From NCBI RefSeq assembly GCF_025717065.2, contig NZ_JAOVZO020000018.1, positions 1-64,000 on the forward strand: a stretch of DNA of 64,000 bases. Reading direction: 5' to 3'. Source of the stretch: Tahibacter soli (GTDB lineage Bacteria; Pseudomonadota; Gammaproteobacteria; Xanthomonadales; Rhodanobacteraceae). Below, one piece after another: positions 45,281-54,277 of this stretch. Position 1 is the stretch's first letter; each line of letters starts with the position of its first letter. The notes below the pieces were generated by a model, which worked only from the letters and a program-made list of their open reading frames with translations, was not told the DNA's origin and did no database searches. The translations under genes were made by a program, and so were the position numbers.

Positions 45281-45967
45281 ATGCGCTACGTGATCCCCGT
45301 TCCGCCCGTCGCCGCCGTTCCCGTGCTCGGCGACGACGCGCTGTTTCCCGTGCACCGCATCTACTGCGTCGGCCGCAACTACGCCGACCACGCGAAAGAG
45401 ATGGGCGCCGAGGTCAATCGCACGAAGCCCACGTTTTTCAGCAAGCCGGCCGACGCGGTGCTGACCGGCGACGCCGACCTGCCATACCCGAGCGCGACGG
45501 CCGACCTGCATCACGAAGTGGAAATGGTGGTGGCGCTGCACTCGGGCGGCCGCGACATCGGCGTCGACGAGGCGCTGTCGCACGTCTACGGCTATGCGGT
45601 GGGCCTCGACCTCACGCGCCGCGACTTGCAGGCCGAAGCGAAGGAAAAGCGGCTGCCGTGGGACGTCGCGAAAGGCTTCGACCGTTCGGCGCCGATCTCG
45701 GCGATCCATGCGATCGGCGCGAACGCGCATCCGGCGAACGCGACGCTCGCGCTGACGGTGAACGGCGTCGAACGCCAGCGTACCGATACGGGCGAGATGA
45801 TCTTCAACGTGGCCGAGATCATCCACGAGCTGTCGAAGCTGTACGAGCTCGCGGCCGGGGATCTGATCTTTACCGGCACGCCGGCCGGCGTGGCGGCGCT
45901 GGCGCGCGGCGATACGTACGTCGCGACGCTTGCGGGGATCGCGGAACTGCGCGGGCGGGTCGTATAA
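45281..45967 (+). CDS. Fumarylacetoacetate hydrolase family protein
   Basis: 228 residues, single FAH domain. The metal ligands are visible in HHEVEMVVAL (two Glu) and the LDLTRRDLQ region (Asp); FFSKPADAV and IFTGTPAGV are family motifs. Members act as fumarylpyruvate/acylpyruvate hydrolases or oxaloacetate decarboxylases. Length suits the short FahA-like or YcgM group. Precise substrate unknown. Confidence 0.9.
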   Translation: MRYVIPVPPVAAVPVLGDDALFPVHRIYCVGRNYADHAKEMGAEVNRTKPTFFSKPADAVLTGDADLPYPSATADLHHEVEMVVALHSGGRDIGVDEALSHVYGYAVGLDLTRRDLQAEAKEKRLPWDVAKGFDRSAPISAIHAIGANAHPANATLALTVNGVERQRTDTGEMIFNVAEIIHELSKLYELAAGDLIFTGTPAGVAALARGDTYVATLAGIAELRGRVV

Positions 45968-45970
45968 ATC

Positions 45971-46001
45971 CTACTCCCCGACGGCGTCGGGGGAGAGGGA
46001 G
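45971..46001. repeat. Single degenerate palindrome of repeat family A
   Basis: A lone hairpin (CTCCCCGACG ... CGTCGGGGGAG) with the GAGAGGG tail of family A starts 3 bases after the FAH gene stop. It has no partner palindrome, so it looks like a remnant or single REP. Confidence 0.65.
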
Positions 46002-46097
46002 TAAAACAAAGCAAATTCGCGCTCTTTGCGCACCCGGCATGCTAAAACCCGCCTCGCGGCGCGCGTCGCCGTTTCCGAAGCAACCAGGAGGTGCAGC

Positions 46098-46493
46098 ATG
46101 AGCTTCTTTTCCGAGTTCAAAGCATTCGCGATGCGCGGCAACGTCATCGATCTCGCGGTCGGCGTCGTCATCGGTGCGGCGTTCGGCAAGATCGTCACGT
46201 CGCTCGTCGACCAGATCATCATGCCGCCGATCGGCCTCCTGATCGGCGGCGTCGATTTCTCGACCTGGAAATGGATCCTGCAGCACGCGGACCCCGCCGC
46301 GAAGGTGCCCGAAGTCGCGATCCAGTTCGGCGCGTTCCTGAACACGCTGATCCAGTTCACCATCATCGCGTTCGCGATCTTCCTCGTCGTCAAGATCATG
46401 AATCGCGTGATCAAGAAGGAAGAAGCCGCACCGGCCGCGCCGTCCGCCGAGGTCGTGCTGCTCACCGAGATCCGCGACGCGCTGAAGAAATAG
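46098..46493 (+). CDS. mscL: Large-conductance mechanosensitive channel
   Basis: 131 residues, forms a homopentameric emergency-release pore in the inner membrane. [21 protein letters not shown] is TM1 with the gate, TM2 is near residues 75-100, and the cytoplasmic helix ends [18 protein letters not shown] precedes the ATG at 46098. Confidence 0.96.
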   Translation: MSFFSEFKAFAMRGNVIDLAVGVVIGAAFGKIVTSLVDQIIMPPIGLLIGGVDFSTWKWILQHADPAAKVPEVAIQFGAFLNTLIQFTIIAFAIFLVVKIMNRVIKKEEAAPAAPSAEVVLLTEIRDALKK

Positions 46494-46502
46494 CACCTCG
46501 CC

Positions 46503-46527
46503 CGGCAGGCTGCCTCGCAGCCTGCCG
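46503..46527. terminator. Hairpin between convergent mscL and the propeller lipoprotein
   Basis: A 10-bp stem (CGGCAGGCTG/CAGCCTGCCG) with a 5-base loop lies in the 41-bp gap between two convergent stop codons. There is no U-tract, so it may only aid termination or protect mRNA ends. Confidence 0.4.
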
Positions 46528-46534
46528 ACGCGGA

Positions 46535-49500
46535 TCAGTTGCACGCACGCCCTGTCTGCGTCGTCAGCCGCCGCAGCGGCATCGAACCGGCCGTGTAGCC
46601 GGCGACTTCGGGCGTCCACGAGAACTCGCCGGTGTCGTTGCCGGTGAACCGCACGCGCGCACCGCCCCAGCGCTGTCGTACCAGATCGCTCGTGCGGTAT
46701 TCCGGCGGGAACGACGGCCCGCGGCTGATCGCAAGATCGAGCGTGGCGGTGTCGCCGTCGATCGGCCCCGCGCCGACGAGAAACAGCGGCGCGCCGCGGT
46801 CGAACACGTACCAGGCGACGACGAGCTGGCGCACGCCGTCGATCTGGAACACGTCGACGAACAGGCCGTGGCCGTTCTGCGCCGGGTCGTACCAGTTGCC
46901 GCTGTGACACGCGCGAATCTGCGCGCCCGGCGGATCGGTCGCCGGGTCGGCCGCGCGCAGCAACGGCGTGATGTCCATCGTGCCGTCGGAGAAGCCATGC
47001 GTACGGCTGACCCACGACAGCGTCGCGGCGGCGTCGCCGTTGAATTTCAGGGCGATCGTTCCCCACGGCGTCGCCGTGACGTCGCCGGGGCGGAACGCCG
47101 GCGGGAAGCTCGCGCCGGTCGAGAAGTGCATCGGAATCTCGACTTTGTCGTTGTCGGCCTTGCCGACGCCGACGAGCCAGAGCGGCGCGCCGTGCTGATA
47201 CACGAACCAGCTAGCGACCACGTGCACCACGCCGTCGAGCGCGATCGGCTCGAGCATCAGGCCGTGGCCGTCCTGCTGCGCGTTCCACCACATGCCGGCG
47301 ATGCGCGTGTCGATGCGGTAGTCCGGCACGCCGTCGAAACCCGCGAGCGGCACGCGCCAGACGCCGCGGCCGTACGTGAACGCGAACAGCACCGGCGGAC
47401 CGCCGGCGGGCGTCGCGACTTTCAGATCCTCGGTGATGACGTTGGCGAAGCCGGTGTTCTCGACCGCCCAGTGCGCGCCGCCGTCGAGCGACACGAACAG
47501 GCCGAGATCGGTGCCGAGATACAGCTCCTGCGTGTTCGCGGGATTGACGACGATCGCATGCACGGGCACGTCGGGCAGGCGGCCGGTGCCGGCGCCGTCC
47601 AGCGGCGTCCACGACGCGCCGCCGTCCGTCGTTTTCCACACGTGCACTCCGCCGAACGTGGAATACGTCGCATAGGCGACGTTCGCGTCGTTCGGGTCGA
47701 ACGCGAGCCGCGACACCCAGCCGTCGCGCGGCGCGACGCTCGCCCATGTCGTGTTCGCGCCGCTCGCGGTCGCGTTCGCGTTGCGGAAGATGCCGCGGCG
47801 GTTGCCGACAAGCATGCGGTCGGAATCCGACGGCGCGATCGCGATCGCCGAGATGCGCACGCCGAAGTCGAACCCGCCCATTGCGGTGCTGACCGCGCGC
47901 CAGGTCGACGCACCGTTGTCGGTGCGCCACAGCCGCGTGCCGCCGGCGTACAGGCGGCTCGGCGCGTTCGGGTCCATCACGTACGGCATGATGAACAGCG
48001 TCTGGTCGTTGAGGCCGCTGCGCGCCGCGCTGAACGTCTGGCCGCCGTTCGTCGACTTGACGAGGCCGACGCACTGCGACGTCGCATACAGCACGTTGAC
48101 GTTGCGCGGATCGACCGCGACGAAGCCGCCGTCGCCGCCCCAGATATGCCGCCACGCATACGGGCCGGCGCCGTCGCGGCCGAGCCACGTGCCGTTGTCC
48201 TGCGTGCCGCCGAGATAGCCCGAGCCGTCCGGAAACGCGCCGCCGGCGTAGAACTGCGTCGTGCCCATGCCGCGGCTGACGTCCCGCCAGCCGACGCGCG
48301 GCGGCGCGCGCGGCGCGCACAGCGCGGCGTCGCCGGTGCTGACCGGCGCGGTGGCGTCGTCGCTCTGCGCGATGCCGCCGTCGTTCGTCGCGTAGACGCG
48401 CCGCTCCGACACGCCGTCGTAGTTCGGATGAAAGCGGATGCGGTGCTGGTCCGGATGCACGTACGTCTCGTCCGGATTGTCGTAGTAGCTCGCGAGGCCG
48501 AAGCGGCGCCCGCCGTCGTCGGAGCGGAACAGCGTCATGCCGCCGACCCAGACGCGGTCGGGATTCACCGGATCGACCGCGATCGCGTTGTTGTACCAGC
48601 CCGCGCCGTAGAAATCGCGGCCGTCGCCGGCCTGGCAAGGCGTCGCCCGCACCGCGAAATGGAACTGGAACAGGCTCGCGGACATCAGATCGGCGCTGTC
48701 GTTGCGCAGCCGCGCCTGCCACGTGCGACCGCCGTCGTCGGAGCGCCACAGCGCGTGCAGCGCGTTGTCGTAGTCGCCGATGCCGTCGCCGGTGCGGTCG
48801 AAACCCGGCGCGATGCTCGCGGCCACGGCGTAGACGACGTTCTGGTCGGCGCGGTGCACGTCGATCTGCGTGCGGCCCTGCCCCGCTTCGCTCAGCACCG
48901 TCTGCCACTGCCCGGCGCCGCCGGCGTCGGTGTTGAGGAACACGGCGGCCGGACACGGCCCGCCGCAGGCCGGCGGCGTCACCGTGCCGGGCAGCCAGTA
49001 GCGGTCGGCGACCGAGCGCGACGCGCACGTCGCGAGCAGCCAGTCGCCCGGCGTGTCGGTGCGCAGCGCAAGGTCGGTGCAGCCCTCGTACAGCGCCTGG
49101 TCGGCGTCGTCGGCGGGTCTGAGCAGGCGCTCGAACGTCGCGCCGCCGTCGGCCGAACGCCACACGCCGCTGTTCGTCGCGGCGTACAGGCGGCGCGAGT
49201 CGTGCGGACTCAACACGATGTCGCTGACGTAGCGGAAGTTCTCGTTCTGCGTCGCGACGAGCGCGTTCCAGCTGTGGCCGCCGTCGTCGCTGCGCAGGAT
49301 GCCGCTGCCGGCCATCGGCGACCACGGCATGCCGCTGTTGCGATACAGCTCGCCGGTGCCGGCGTAGATCGTGTCGGGCCGCGCCGGATCGATCGCGAGC
49401 GCCCCGATGTTGAGATTCACCGCGTCGTCGGAGACCGGTTGCCAGTTGTCGCCCGCGTCGGTCGACTTCCACACGCCGCCGGAAACGCCGCCGGCGAACA

Positions 49501-49891
49501 TCACGTCGGGATTGCGCGGATCGAATTCGAGCGTGCGCGTGCGGCCCGTCGCGTTCGCGGGGCCGAGCCATTCCCATTGCGGCGCCGAACCCTTCGCGAC
49601 GTTGCCGGCAACGTGCGGATAGTGGCGCGGCATCCTGCGCATCTGCGCTTCGGCATCGAACCAGCGCTTCGTCTCGAGCGCGGCGCCGGCCGACGGCTCG
49701 CGCCGCGCGGCGAACAGCTGCGCGCGTTCGAGGGCGCCGGTGACTTTTTCCTGCCGCTCGCGCTGCGCCTCTTCGCCGCGCTCGCCGCCTTCTTCGCCGA
49801 AGCGTTCGGCGTACTCGCCGCCGTGCATCGCGCAGCCGGCGAGCAACGTCGCCAACAGCGCTGCTACCGTGGATCGACCCGTTGCCGCCAT
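46535..49891 (-). CDS. Large BNR/sortilin-like propeller lipoprotein with two C-terminal GHG repeats
   Basis: 1118 residues. The N-terminus has a lipobox (LLATLLAGC), so it should be lipid-anchored. Most of the protein consists of BNR/VPS10-like propeller blades (GVWKSTDAGDNWQ, GILRSDDGGHSWN, RLWRTDNGASTWR). After ~860 residues come two tandem ~110-residue repeats with GMWWNAQQDGHGL and GNWYDPAQNGHGL, each followed by a V-A-W-x-V-x-x-x-GAPL-x-LVG core. ATG 49891 is favoured (GGGGAG 8 bases upstream) over GTG 49897. The role is unknown; glycan or surface binding is plausible. Confidence 0.88.
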   Translation of the reverse strand: MAATGRSTVAALLATLLAGCAMHGGEYAERFGEEGGERGEEAQRERQEKVTGALERAQLFAARREPSAGAALETKRWFDAEAQMRRMPRHYPHVAGNVAKGSAPQWEWLGPANATGRTRTLEFDPRNPDVMFAGGVSGGVWKSTDAGDNWQPVSDDAVNLNIGALAIDPARPDTIYAGTGELYRNSGMPWSPMAGSGILRSDDGGHSWNALVATQNENFRYVSDIVLSPHDSRRLYAATNSGVWRSADGGATFERLLRPADDADQALYEGCTDLALRTDTPGDWLLATCASRSVADRYWLPGTVTPPACGGPCPAAVFLNTDAGGAGQWQTVLSEAGQGRTQIDVHRADQNVVYAVAASIAPGFDRTGDGIGDYDNALHALWRSDDGGRTWQARLRNDSADLMSASLFQFHFAVRATPCQAGDGRDFYGAGWYNNAIAVDPVNPDRVWVGGMTLFRSDDGGRRFGLASYYDNPDETYVHPDQHRIRFHPNYDGVSERRVYATNDGGIAQSDDATAPVSTGDAALCAPRAPPRVGWRDVSRGMGTTQFYAGGAFPDGSGYLGGTQDNGTWLGRDGAGPYAWRHIWGGDGGFVAVDPRNVNVLYATSQCVGLVKSTNGGQTFSAARSGLNDQTLFIMPYVMDPNAPSRLYAGGTRLWRTDNGASTWRAVSTAMGGFDFGVRISAIAIAPSDSDRMLVGNRRGIFRNANATASGANTTWASVAPRDGWVSRLAFDPNDANVAYATYSTFGGVHVWKTTDGGASWTPLDGAGTGRLPDVPVHAIVVNPANTQELYLGTDLGLFVSLDGGAHWAVENTGFANVITEDLKVATPAGGPPVLFAFTYGRGVWRVPLAGFDGVPDYRIDTRIAGMWWNAQQDGHGLMLEPIALDGVVHVVASWFVYQHGAPLWLVGVGKADNDKVEIPMHFSTGASFPPAFRPGDVTATPWGTIALKFNGDAAATLSWVSRTHGFSDGTMDITPLLRAADPATDPPGAQIRACHSGNWYDPAQNGHGLFVDVFQIDGVRQLVVAWYVFDRGAPLFLVGAGPIDGDTATLDLAISRGPSFPPEYRTSDLVRQRWGGARVRFTGNDTGEFSWTPEVAGYTAGSMPLRRLTTQTGRACN

Positions 49892-50032
49892 GCGCACGAC
49901 TCCCCGCTCCGCCGTGCGGCCATGCTAACGCGCGAGCCGCGCGCCGATGTTGCAGCGCTGCGCCCCATGACGAACGTCCTATCTCGCCTGCGGGTACGCT
50001 CTGGCACGATAGCTCTTTTGCCGGAGCCAGCC

Positions 50033-51463
50033 ATGTCGCCACGTTCCCTGTCGCTCGTCGTCGCCGCGCTGCTGCCCGCGCTGGCCGGCGCCGATACGAT
50101 CACGACCATTCCCGACGCCGCGGTGAAGCAGGCGATCGCGCTGCGCGACCAGGCTCTCGCCGACGATACGGCCTACACGCTGCTCGAATCGCTGACGACC
50201 GAAATCGGTCCGCGCCTCGCCGGCAGTCCGGCCGACGCGAAGGCGCGCGAATGGGCGATCGCGAAGTTCAAGGCGCTCGGCTTCGACAAGGTCTGGACCG
50301 AACCCGTGACGTATCCGAAGTGGGTGCGCCGCAGCGAGAGCGCGAGCATGGTCGCGCCGTTCGAGCACAAGCTCGCGATCACGGCGCTCGGCTATTCGAC
50401 CGCGACGCCGAAGGGCGGCCTGACCGCGCCGGTCGTGCATTTCGATTCGCTCGATGCGCTCAAGGCCGCGAAGGCCGCCGACGTCAAAGGCAAGATCGTC
50501 TTCGTCAGCGCGCGCATGCAGGCGCACCGCGACGGCCACGACTACGGCATCGGTTCGGGCGTGCGCAGCCGCGGCCCCGCGATCGCCGCCGAACTCGGCG
50601 CCGCCGCGTTCGTGCTGCGCTCGGCCGGCACCGACAACAACCGCCTGCCGCATACCGGCGTGACGCAATGGAAGGAAGGCGGCAAGCGCATTCCGGCCGC
50701 CGCGGTGTCCGCGCCCGACGCCGATATCATCGACGCAGCCGTCAAGCGCGGCCAGACGGTGACGCTCAGGCTCGCGCTCGACTGCGGCGTCGAAGGCGAC
50801 TACACCGGCGCGAACGTGATCGGCGAAATCACCGGCCGCGAAAAGCCCGACGAAGTCGTCGTGATGGGCGGCCATCTCGATTCGTGGGATCTCGGCACCG
50901 GCGCGATCGACGATGGCGCCGGCGTGGCGATCGGCATGGCCACCGGCGCGCTGATCGGCAAGCTGCCGACGCCGCCGAAGCGCACGATCCGCGTGGTCGC
51001 GTTCGCGAACGAGGAAGCCGGCCTGTGGGGCGGCAAGGCGTACGCGGAAGCGCACAAGACCGACGTCGCGAAACACCAGCTCGGCAGCGAATCGGATTTC
51101 GGCTCCGACCGGATCTGGCGCCTCAACGCGACGGTGAAGCCCGAATCGCTGCCGGCGATCGACCGCATGATGCAGGTGCTCGCGCCGCTCGGCGTCGAAC
51201 GCGGCGACGGCCGCGGCAACGGCGGTCCGGACCTGAGCCCCATCCACGCCGAAGGCATGGCGGCGCTGAGCCTGACGAACGACGGCACGCGCTACTTCGA
51301 CTACCACCACACCGCAAACGACACGCTCGACAAGGTCGATCCGAAGCAGCTTGCGCAAAATGTGGCGGTGTATATTTCGTGGTCGTACCTCGCGGCCGAG
51401 GCGGACGGCGATTTCGGGTCGGCGCCGGGGGCGTTCAAGCAGGGCGGGGACGACGAGCACTGA
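50033..51463 (+). CDS. M28-family zinc metallopeptidase (secreted, with PA-like insert)
   Basis: 476 residues with a signal peptide. The zinc ligands fit the M28 pattern: GGHLDSWDLGTGAIDDGAG (His, Asp), NEEAGLWGG (Glu pair) and the distal HHTANDTLDKV (His). Residues ~130-260 carry the PA-like insert typical of plasma glutamate carboxypeptidase-like enzymes. It probably trims peptides in the periplasm or outside the cell. GGAG precedes the ATG, and it is divergent from the propeller lipoprotein. Confidence 0.93.
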   Translation: MSPRSLSLVVAALLPALAGADTITTIPDAAVKQAIALRDQALADDTAYTLLESLTTEIGPRLAGSPADAKAREWAIAKFKALGFDKVWTEPVTYPKWVRRSESASMVAPFEHKLAITALGYSTATPKGGLTAPVVHFDSLDALKAAKAADVKGKIVFVSARMQAHRDGHDYGIGSGVRSRGPAIAAELGAAAFVLRSAGTDNNRLPHTGVTQWKEGGKRIPAAAVSAPDADIIDAAVKRGQTVTLRLALDCGVEGDYTGANVIGEITGREKPDEVVVMGGHLDSWDLGTGAIDDGAGVAIGMATGALIGKLPTPPKRTIRVVAFANEEAGLWGGKAYAEAHKTDVAKHQLGSESDFGSDRIWRLNATVKPESLPAIDRMMQVLAPLGVERGDGRGNGGPDLSPIHAEGMAALSLTNDGTRYFDYHHTANDTLDKVDPKQLAQNVAVYISWSYLAAEADGDFGSAPGAFKQGGDDEH

Positions 51464-51574
51464 TCGCCCCGACACCAGCACGCGGGCGCACTCAACGCAT
51501 CGGGTCTTCTGAGACCAGGGTCTTCCGAAACGAATCTGCCGGCGGCTCCCGTCGCCGGCGGAATGTCGGCGCGA

Positions 51575-52345
51575 TCAGCCGGCTCGCACCGAGCGAAGAT
51601 CGGGCAACGTTTCCAGATAGTCTGCGAACGCGACAAGCGTGGCGTACGCGTCGTCCACGGTGTATCGGCTTCTTTGGGTAAAGAATCGATCGACACCTTC
51701 GGTCGCTCTTTCGCACAGGCGCGCAAGATCGCGAGCTTGGTCGGGATAGTTGGCCGCAACGGTCATCGTCATCGACCGCACCTTGGGCCAGCACAACTCT
51801 TCCGACGGCGCCGCAATCGCTTCGAGAGAAAAGCCTCGCGCGACGGCGCGAACTTTCCTTGAGACGAAGTGCATCATCGCAACGACGCCGATAACGTCCG
51901 GGTGCTGGTCGTCCAGCGGCTCGTCGCCCGTTTCCAACGAATCACCCGGCGGTGCCGCAGATGGCGACAACGGCGTGCGCTCGGCGACGTTCCGTTCGCT
52001 CAAATGCGTGTCAGCCCGCTCCGCGACAGGACACGCCAATCCCTCGCTTTTTGCCGCGCCACGAAGCTCGGACCATTTTGCGGTCAACGGGAAGAACCGA
52101 GATTTTGGTGCTTTTTTGCTCGAAATATGCACATAAGCGATCTTGTGCGAATGGCGCTGCGTGACCCACTCCGGTTGGGCGCGATATTCGTGATCGATGC
52201 CATCGAATGCGATCTCCTGCGCGCACCACGTAGTCGACAAACCGCAGCTCCCGCAGAACGGTTGGCGTCGCCCGCTTGATGCACGATGCGAAGCAGGCGC
52301 TCGGATCCCTGCAAGGCCGTCAGAACAGCAGCAGTATCGGCGCAA
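51575..52345 (-). CDS. Hypothetical protein, possibly a degraded foreign gene
   Basis: A 256-codon open frame. Only the last ~130 residues look like a real protein (LARLCERATEGVDRFFTQRS, VDDAYATLVAFADYLETLPD is helical), while the N-terminal ~60 residues are Cys- and Ser-rich and of doubtful character. Codon choice is less GC-biased than the neighbours. No family is recognised. The start is uncertain and a pseudogene is as likely as a working gene. Confidence 0.3.
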   Translation of the reverse strand: MRRYCCCSDGLAGIRAPASHRASSGRRQPFCGSCGLSTTWCAQEIAFDGIDHEYRAQPEWVTQRHSHKIAYVHISSKKAPKSRFFPLTAKWSELRGAAKSEGLACPVAERADTHLSERNVAERTPLSPSAAPPGDSLETGDEPLDDQHPDVIGVVAMMHFVSRKVRAVARGFSLEAIAAPSEELCWPKVRSMTMTVAANYPDQARDLARLCERATEGVDRFFTQRSRYTVDDAYATLVAFADYLETLPDLRSVRAG

Positions 52346-52407
52346 AGATCATTGCCGACTTCGAAGGAGTTCGCGCAGTCCTTGATAAACATCGCGAGAC
52401 ACCCGAT

Positions 52408-52437
52408 TTGACTTCGCGACCATCTTGGGCATATTTT
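52408..52437 (+). promoter_or_regulatory. Sigma-70 promoter of the RES-Xre operon
   Basis: TTGACT (52408-52413), an 18-base spacer and TATTTT (52432-52437), about 40 bases upstream of the antitoxin ATG. The AT-rich stretch up to the start is where an antitoxin-DNA complex would be expected to bind. Confidence 0.55.
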
Positions 52438-52485
52438 CATCACAAATCCAGCACAATTTGAGACCGCACTCAAGCCGGAGCGAGC

Positions 52486-52869
52486 ATGCAACCGTCCACC
52501 AACTCCAATACGTTCCCGGGTTTCCTCGAGTCGTTGCGAACCCCGAACTCGCCGCTGCTTTCCCCCGAACGGCTCGCCGAAGCGCTTGAATTGCCCGCGC
52601 AGGACCTCGCGCAGCTCGCACGCGTCCATCGCAACACCGTCCAACTCGCCCCATCGTCGACGAAGCTGCAGAACGCGATGGTCGAAGTCGTCAAGGTATT
52701 GTCGGCCGCCGAGGAACTGACCGGCAGCGTCGACCGTGCGTTGTTCTGGTTCCGCAATCATCCGATCAAGGAGTTCGGCCATCGCACGGCGATGGAACTC
52801 GTTGCGGAAGGCAAGGCGAAGGCCGTCATCAAGTACATCGAATCCGTCGGCACCGGAGCGTCCGGATGA
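52486..52869 (+). CDS. Xre/MbcA/ParS-type antitoxin of a RES-Xre system
   Basis: 127 residues. The N-terminal half (~25-60) resembles a degenerate Xre helix-turn-helix (LLSPERLAEALELPAQDLAQLA), and the C-terminal part is the MbcA/ParS toxin-binding domain (LFWFRNHPIKEFGHRTAMELVAEG). It should neutralise the downstream toxin and repress the operon. Its TGA overlaps the toxin start (ATGA), and CGGAG precedes its ATG. Confidence 0.9.
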   Translation: MQPSTNSNTFPGFLESLRTPNSPLLSPERLAEALELPAQDLAQLARVHRNTVQLAPSSTKLQNAMVEVVKVLSAAEELTGSVDRALFWFRNHPIKEFGHRTAMELVAEGKAKAVIKYIESVGTGASG

Positions 52870-53393
52870 TCGTCACGGCCATCGACGAGTCATGGCCGTT
52901 GTTCCGCGCGCATACGCCCCGCTGGTCGTCGCAGCCGCTCAGCGGCGCCGGTGCCGCGCTGCACGGCGGGCGCCTCAATCGGCCCGGCGTGCACGCGTTG
53001 TACCTCGCGCTCGGCCAGGCGACAGCGATCGCGGAATACCAGCAGGACGAAATGCTGATGCCGCCCTGCATGCTGGTTGCCTACCGCGCCCGCATTGCGT
53101 CGGTCGTCGACTTTCGCGCGGGCTATGCGCCCGGCGTCTGGCACCCGCTGTGGCAAGACATCGACTGCAACTGGCGCTCGCTCGCATTTCTCGAGGAAAT
53201 CGACCCGCCGACATGGGATCTCTGCGATCAGGTGCTCGCAGCCGGCCACAGCGGCATCCTGTTTCCGTCGCAAAAGTCGGAAGGCGTCAATCTCGTTTTG
53301 TATCTCGACGCGCTGCGCCCCGACGACCGCATCGAGGTCATCGATCCGCGCGGCGACCTGCCACGCGATCAGGCAAGCTGGCCCGCACGGTAG
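52866..53393 (+). CDS. RES-domain toxin (NAD+-degrading) of a type II toxin-antitoxin system
   Basis: 175 residues, RES domain: LFRAHTPRW with the conserved Arg, GGRLNRPG, and LYLALGQATAIAEYQQ with Tyr and Glu, the three residue types proposed as catalytic. Characterised RES toxins deplete cellular NAD+ by phosphorolysis or hydrolysis. All signature residues are present, so it is probably active. It is translationally coupled to the antitoxin by a 4-base overlap. Confidence 0.9.
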   Translation: MIVTAIDESWPLFRAHTPRWSSQPLSGAGAALHGGRLNRPGVHALYLALGQATAIAEYQQDEMLMPPCMLVAYRARIASVVDFRAGYAPGVWHPLWQDIDCNWRSLAFLEEIDPPTWDLCDQVLAAGHSGILFPSQKSEGVNLVLYLDALRPDDRIEVIDPRGDLPRDQASWPAR

Positions 53394-53403
53394 CCGACCG
53401 GAA

Positions 53404-54234
53404 TCAACCGCGCGTCAACCGCCAGTGCTCCGCCAGCAGCACCGCCGCGCTCGCGGCGATGTTCAGACTTTCCACATGACCGGTGCCGGGTATCGTCAGG
53501 CGCCGGTCCGATGCCGCGATCAGCGCGTCGCTCATGCCCGAGCCCTCGGCGCCGAACACGATGGCCAGACGCGCCGGCAACGGTTTGGCATATACCGATT
53601 CGCCGCCCGTCGGCACCGTCGCCGCGACGCCGTAGCCCGCTTCGCGCAGCATCGCGACGAGGTTTTCGCCGAACTGCGGCTTGGCCAGCGGCACCGCTTC
53701 GGCGCCGCCTTCGGCGACGCGGTACGCCGCGCCCGACAGACTCAGGCCCGCGTCGGCCGTCAGGATAACGCCGCCGGCGCCGAAGTTCGCCGCGCTGCGC
53801 AGTACCGCGCCGAAGTTGTGCGGATTGCCGACGCCGTCGAACACGATCAGGAGGCTCGCTGCCGGCGCGGGCGGCTGATCGGCCAGCAGTTCGGCGAGCG
53901 ACAGCAGCGGCCGGCGGCGCGTTTCGAAACACACGCCTTCGTGGTGCTGGCTGCCGGTGAGCTTGGCGAGATCGACGTCGGCGACCAGCCGATAGCCGAT
54001 GCGTTGCTTGACGCACCATGCGAGCACGGCCTTCATCGTGCTGATGCGCTGCTCGGTGAGGTACACCTTGCGCAGATCTTCGGGCCGCGCGTTGAACATC
54101 GCGACGCAGGCGTTCAGGCCGAACAGGCGCACTTCCTGCTGGCGCTGCTGCGACGGCGGCACCGCGCGCGTCGGCGCGGCGGTGAAAGGTTCGCCGCGCC
54201 CCGGTCGGCGCCGTTTGTAATCGAACTCGGACAT
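53404..54234 (-). CDS. SpoU/TrmH-family RNA 2'-O-methyltransferase (RlmB/YfiF type)
   Basis: 276 residues: a basic N-terminal tail, an L30e-like substrate-binding domain (~35-105, VRLFGLNACVAMF) and a SpoU knot domain with NPHNFGAVLRSAANFG, FGAEGSGMS and the C-terminal SLNIAASAAVLL. These motifs bind SAM within the trefoil knot. YfiF-like proteins have no settled substrate; the family methylates ribose in rRNA or tRNA. Confidence 0.88.
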   Translation of the reverse strand: MSEFDYKRRRPGRGEPFTAAPTRAVPPSQQRQQEVRLFGLNACVAMFNARPEDLRKVYLTEQRISTMKAVLAWCVKQRIGYRLVADVDLAKLTGSQHHEGVCFETRRRPLLSLAELLADQPPAPAASLLIVFDGVGNPHNFGAVLRSAANFGAGGVILTADAGLSLSGAAYRVAEGGAEAVPLAKPQFGENLVAMLREAGYGVAATVPTGGESVYAKPLPARLAIVFGAEGSGMSDALIAASDRRLTIPGTGHVESLNIAASAAVLLAEHWRLTRG

Positions 54235-54277
54235 TCAACCATCCCCTGGCTTCGGCCGTAGCCTGCATTATGTGCAC

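Larger units (their letters stand above)
51464..52485. other. Low-GC patch without a firmly identified gene, upstream of the toxin-antitoxin pair
   Basis: About 1 kb with base composition unlike its surroundings (27 of 60 bases are G or C at 52081-52140). A direct repeat GGGTCTTC occurs twice near 51506-51530. On the minus strand, fragments in three different frames look partly protein-like, which suggests a decayed or frameshifted gene brought in with the toxin-antitoxin pair. Confidence 0.5.

Noticed and set aside
46091..50032. Long plus-strand frame from mscL into the M28 peptidase
   Set aside because: Only the part after ATG 50033 encodes a recognisable protein. The rest is antisense of the propeller lipoprotein.
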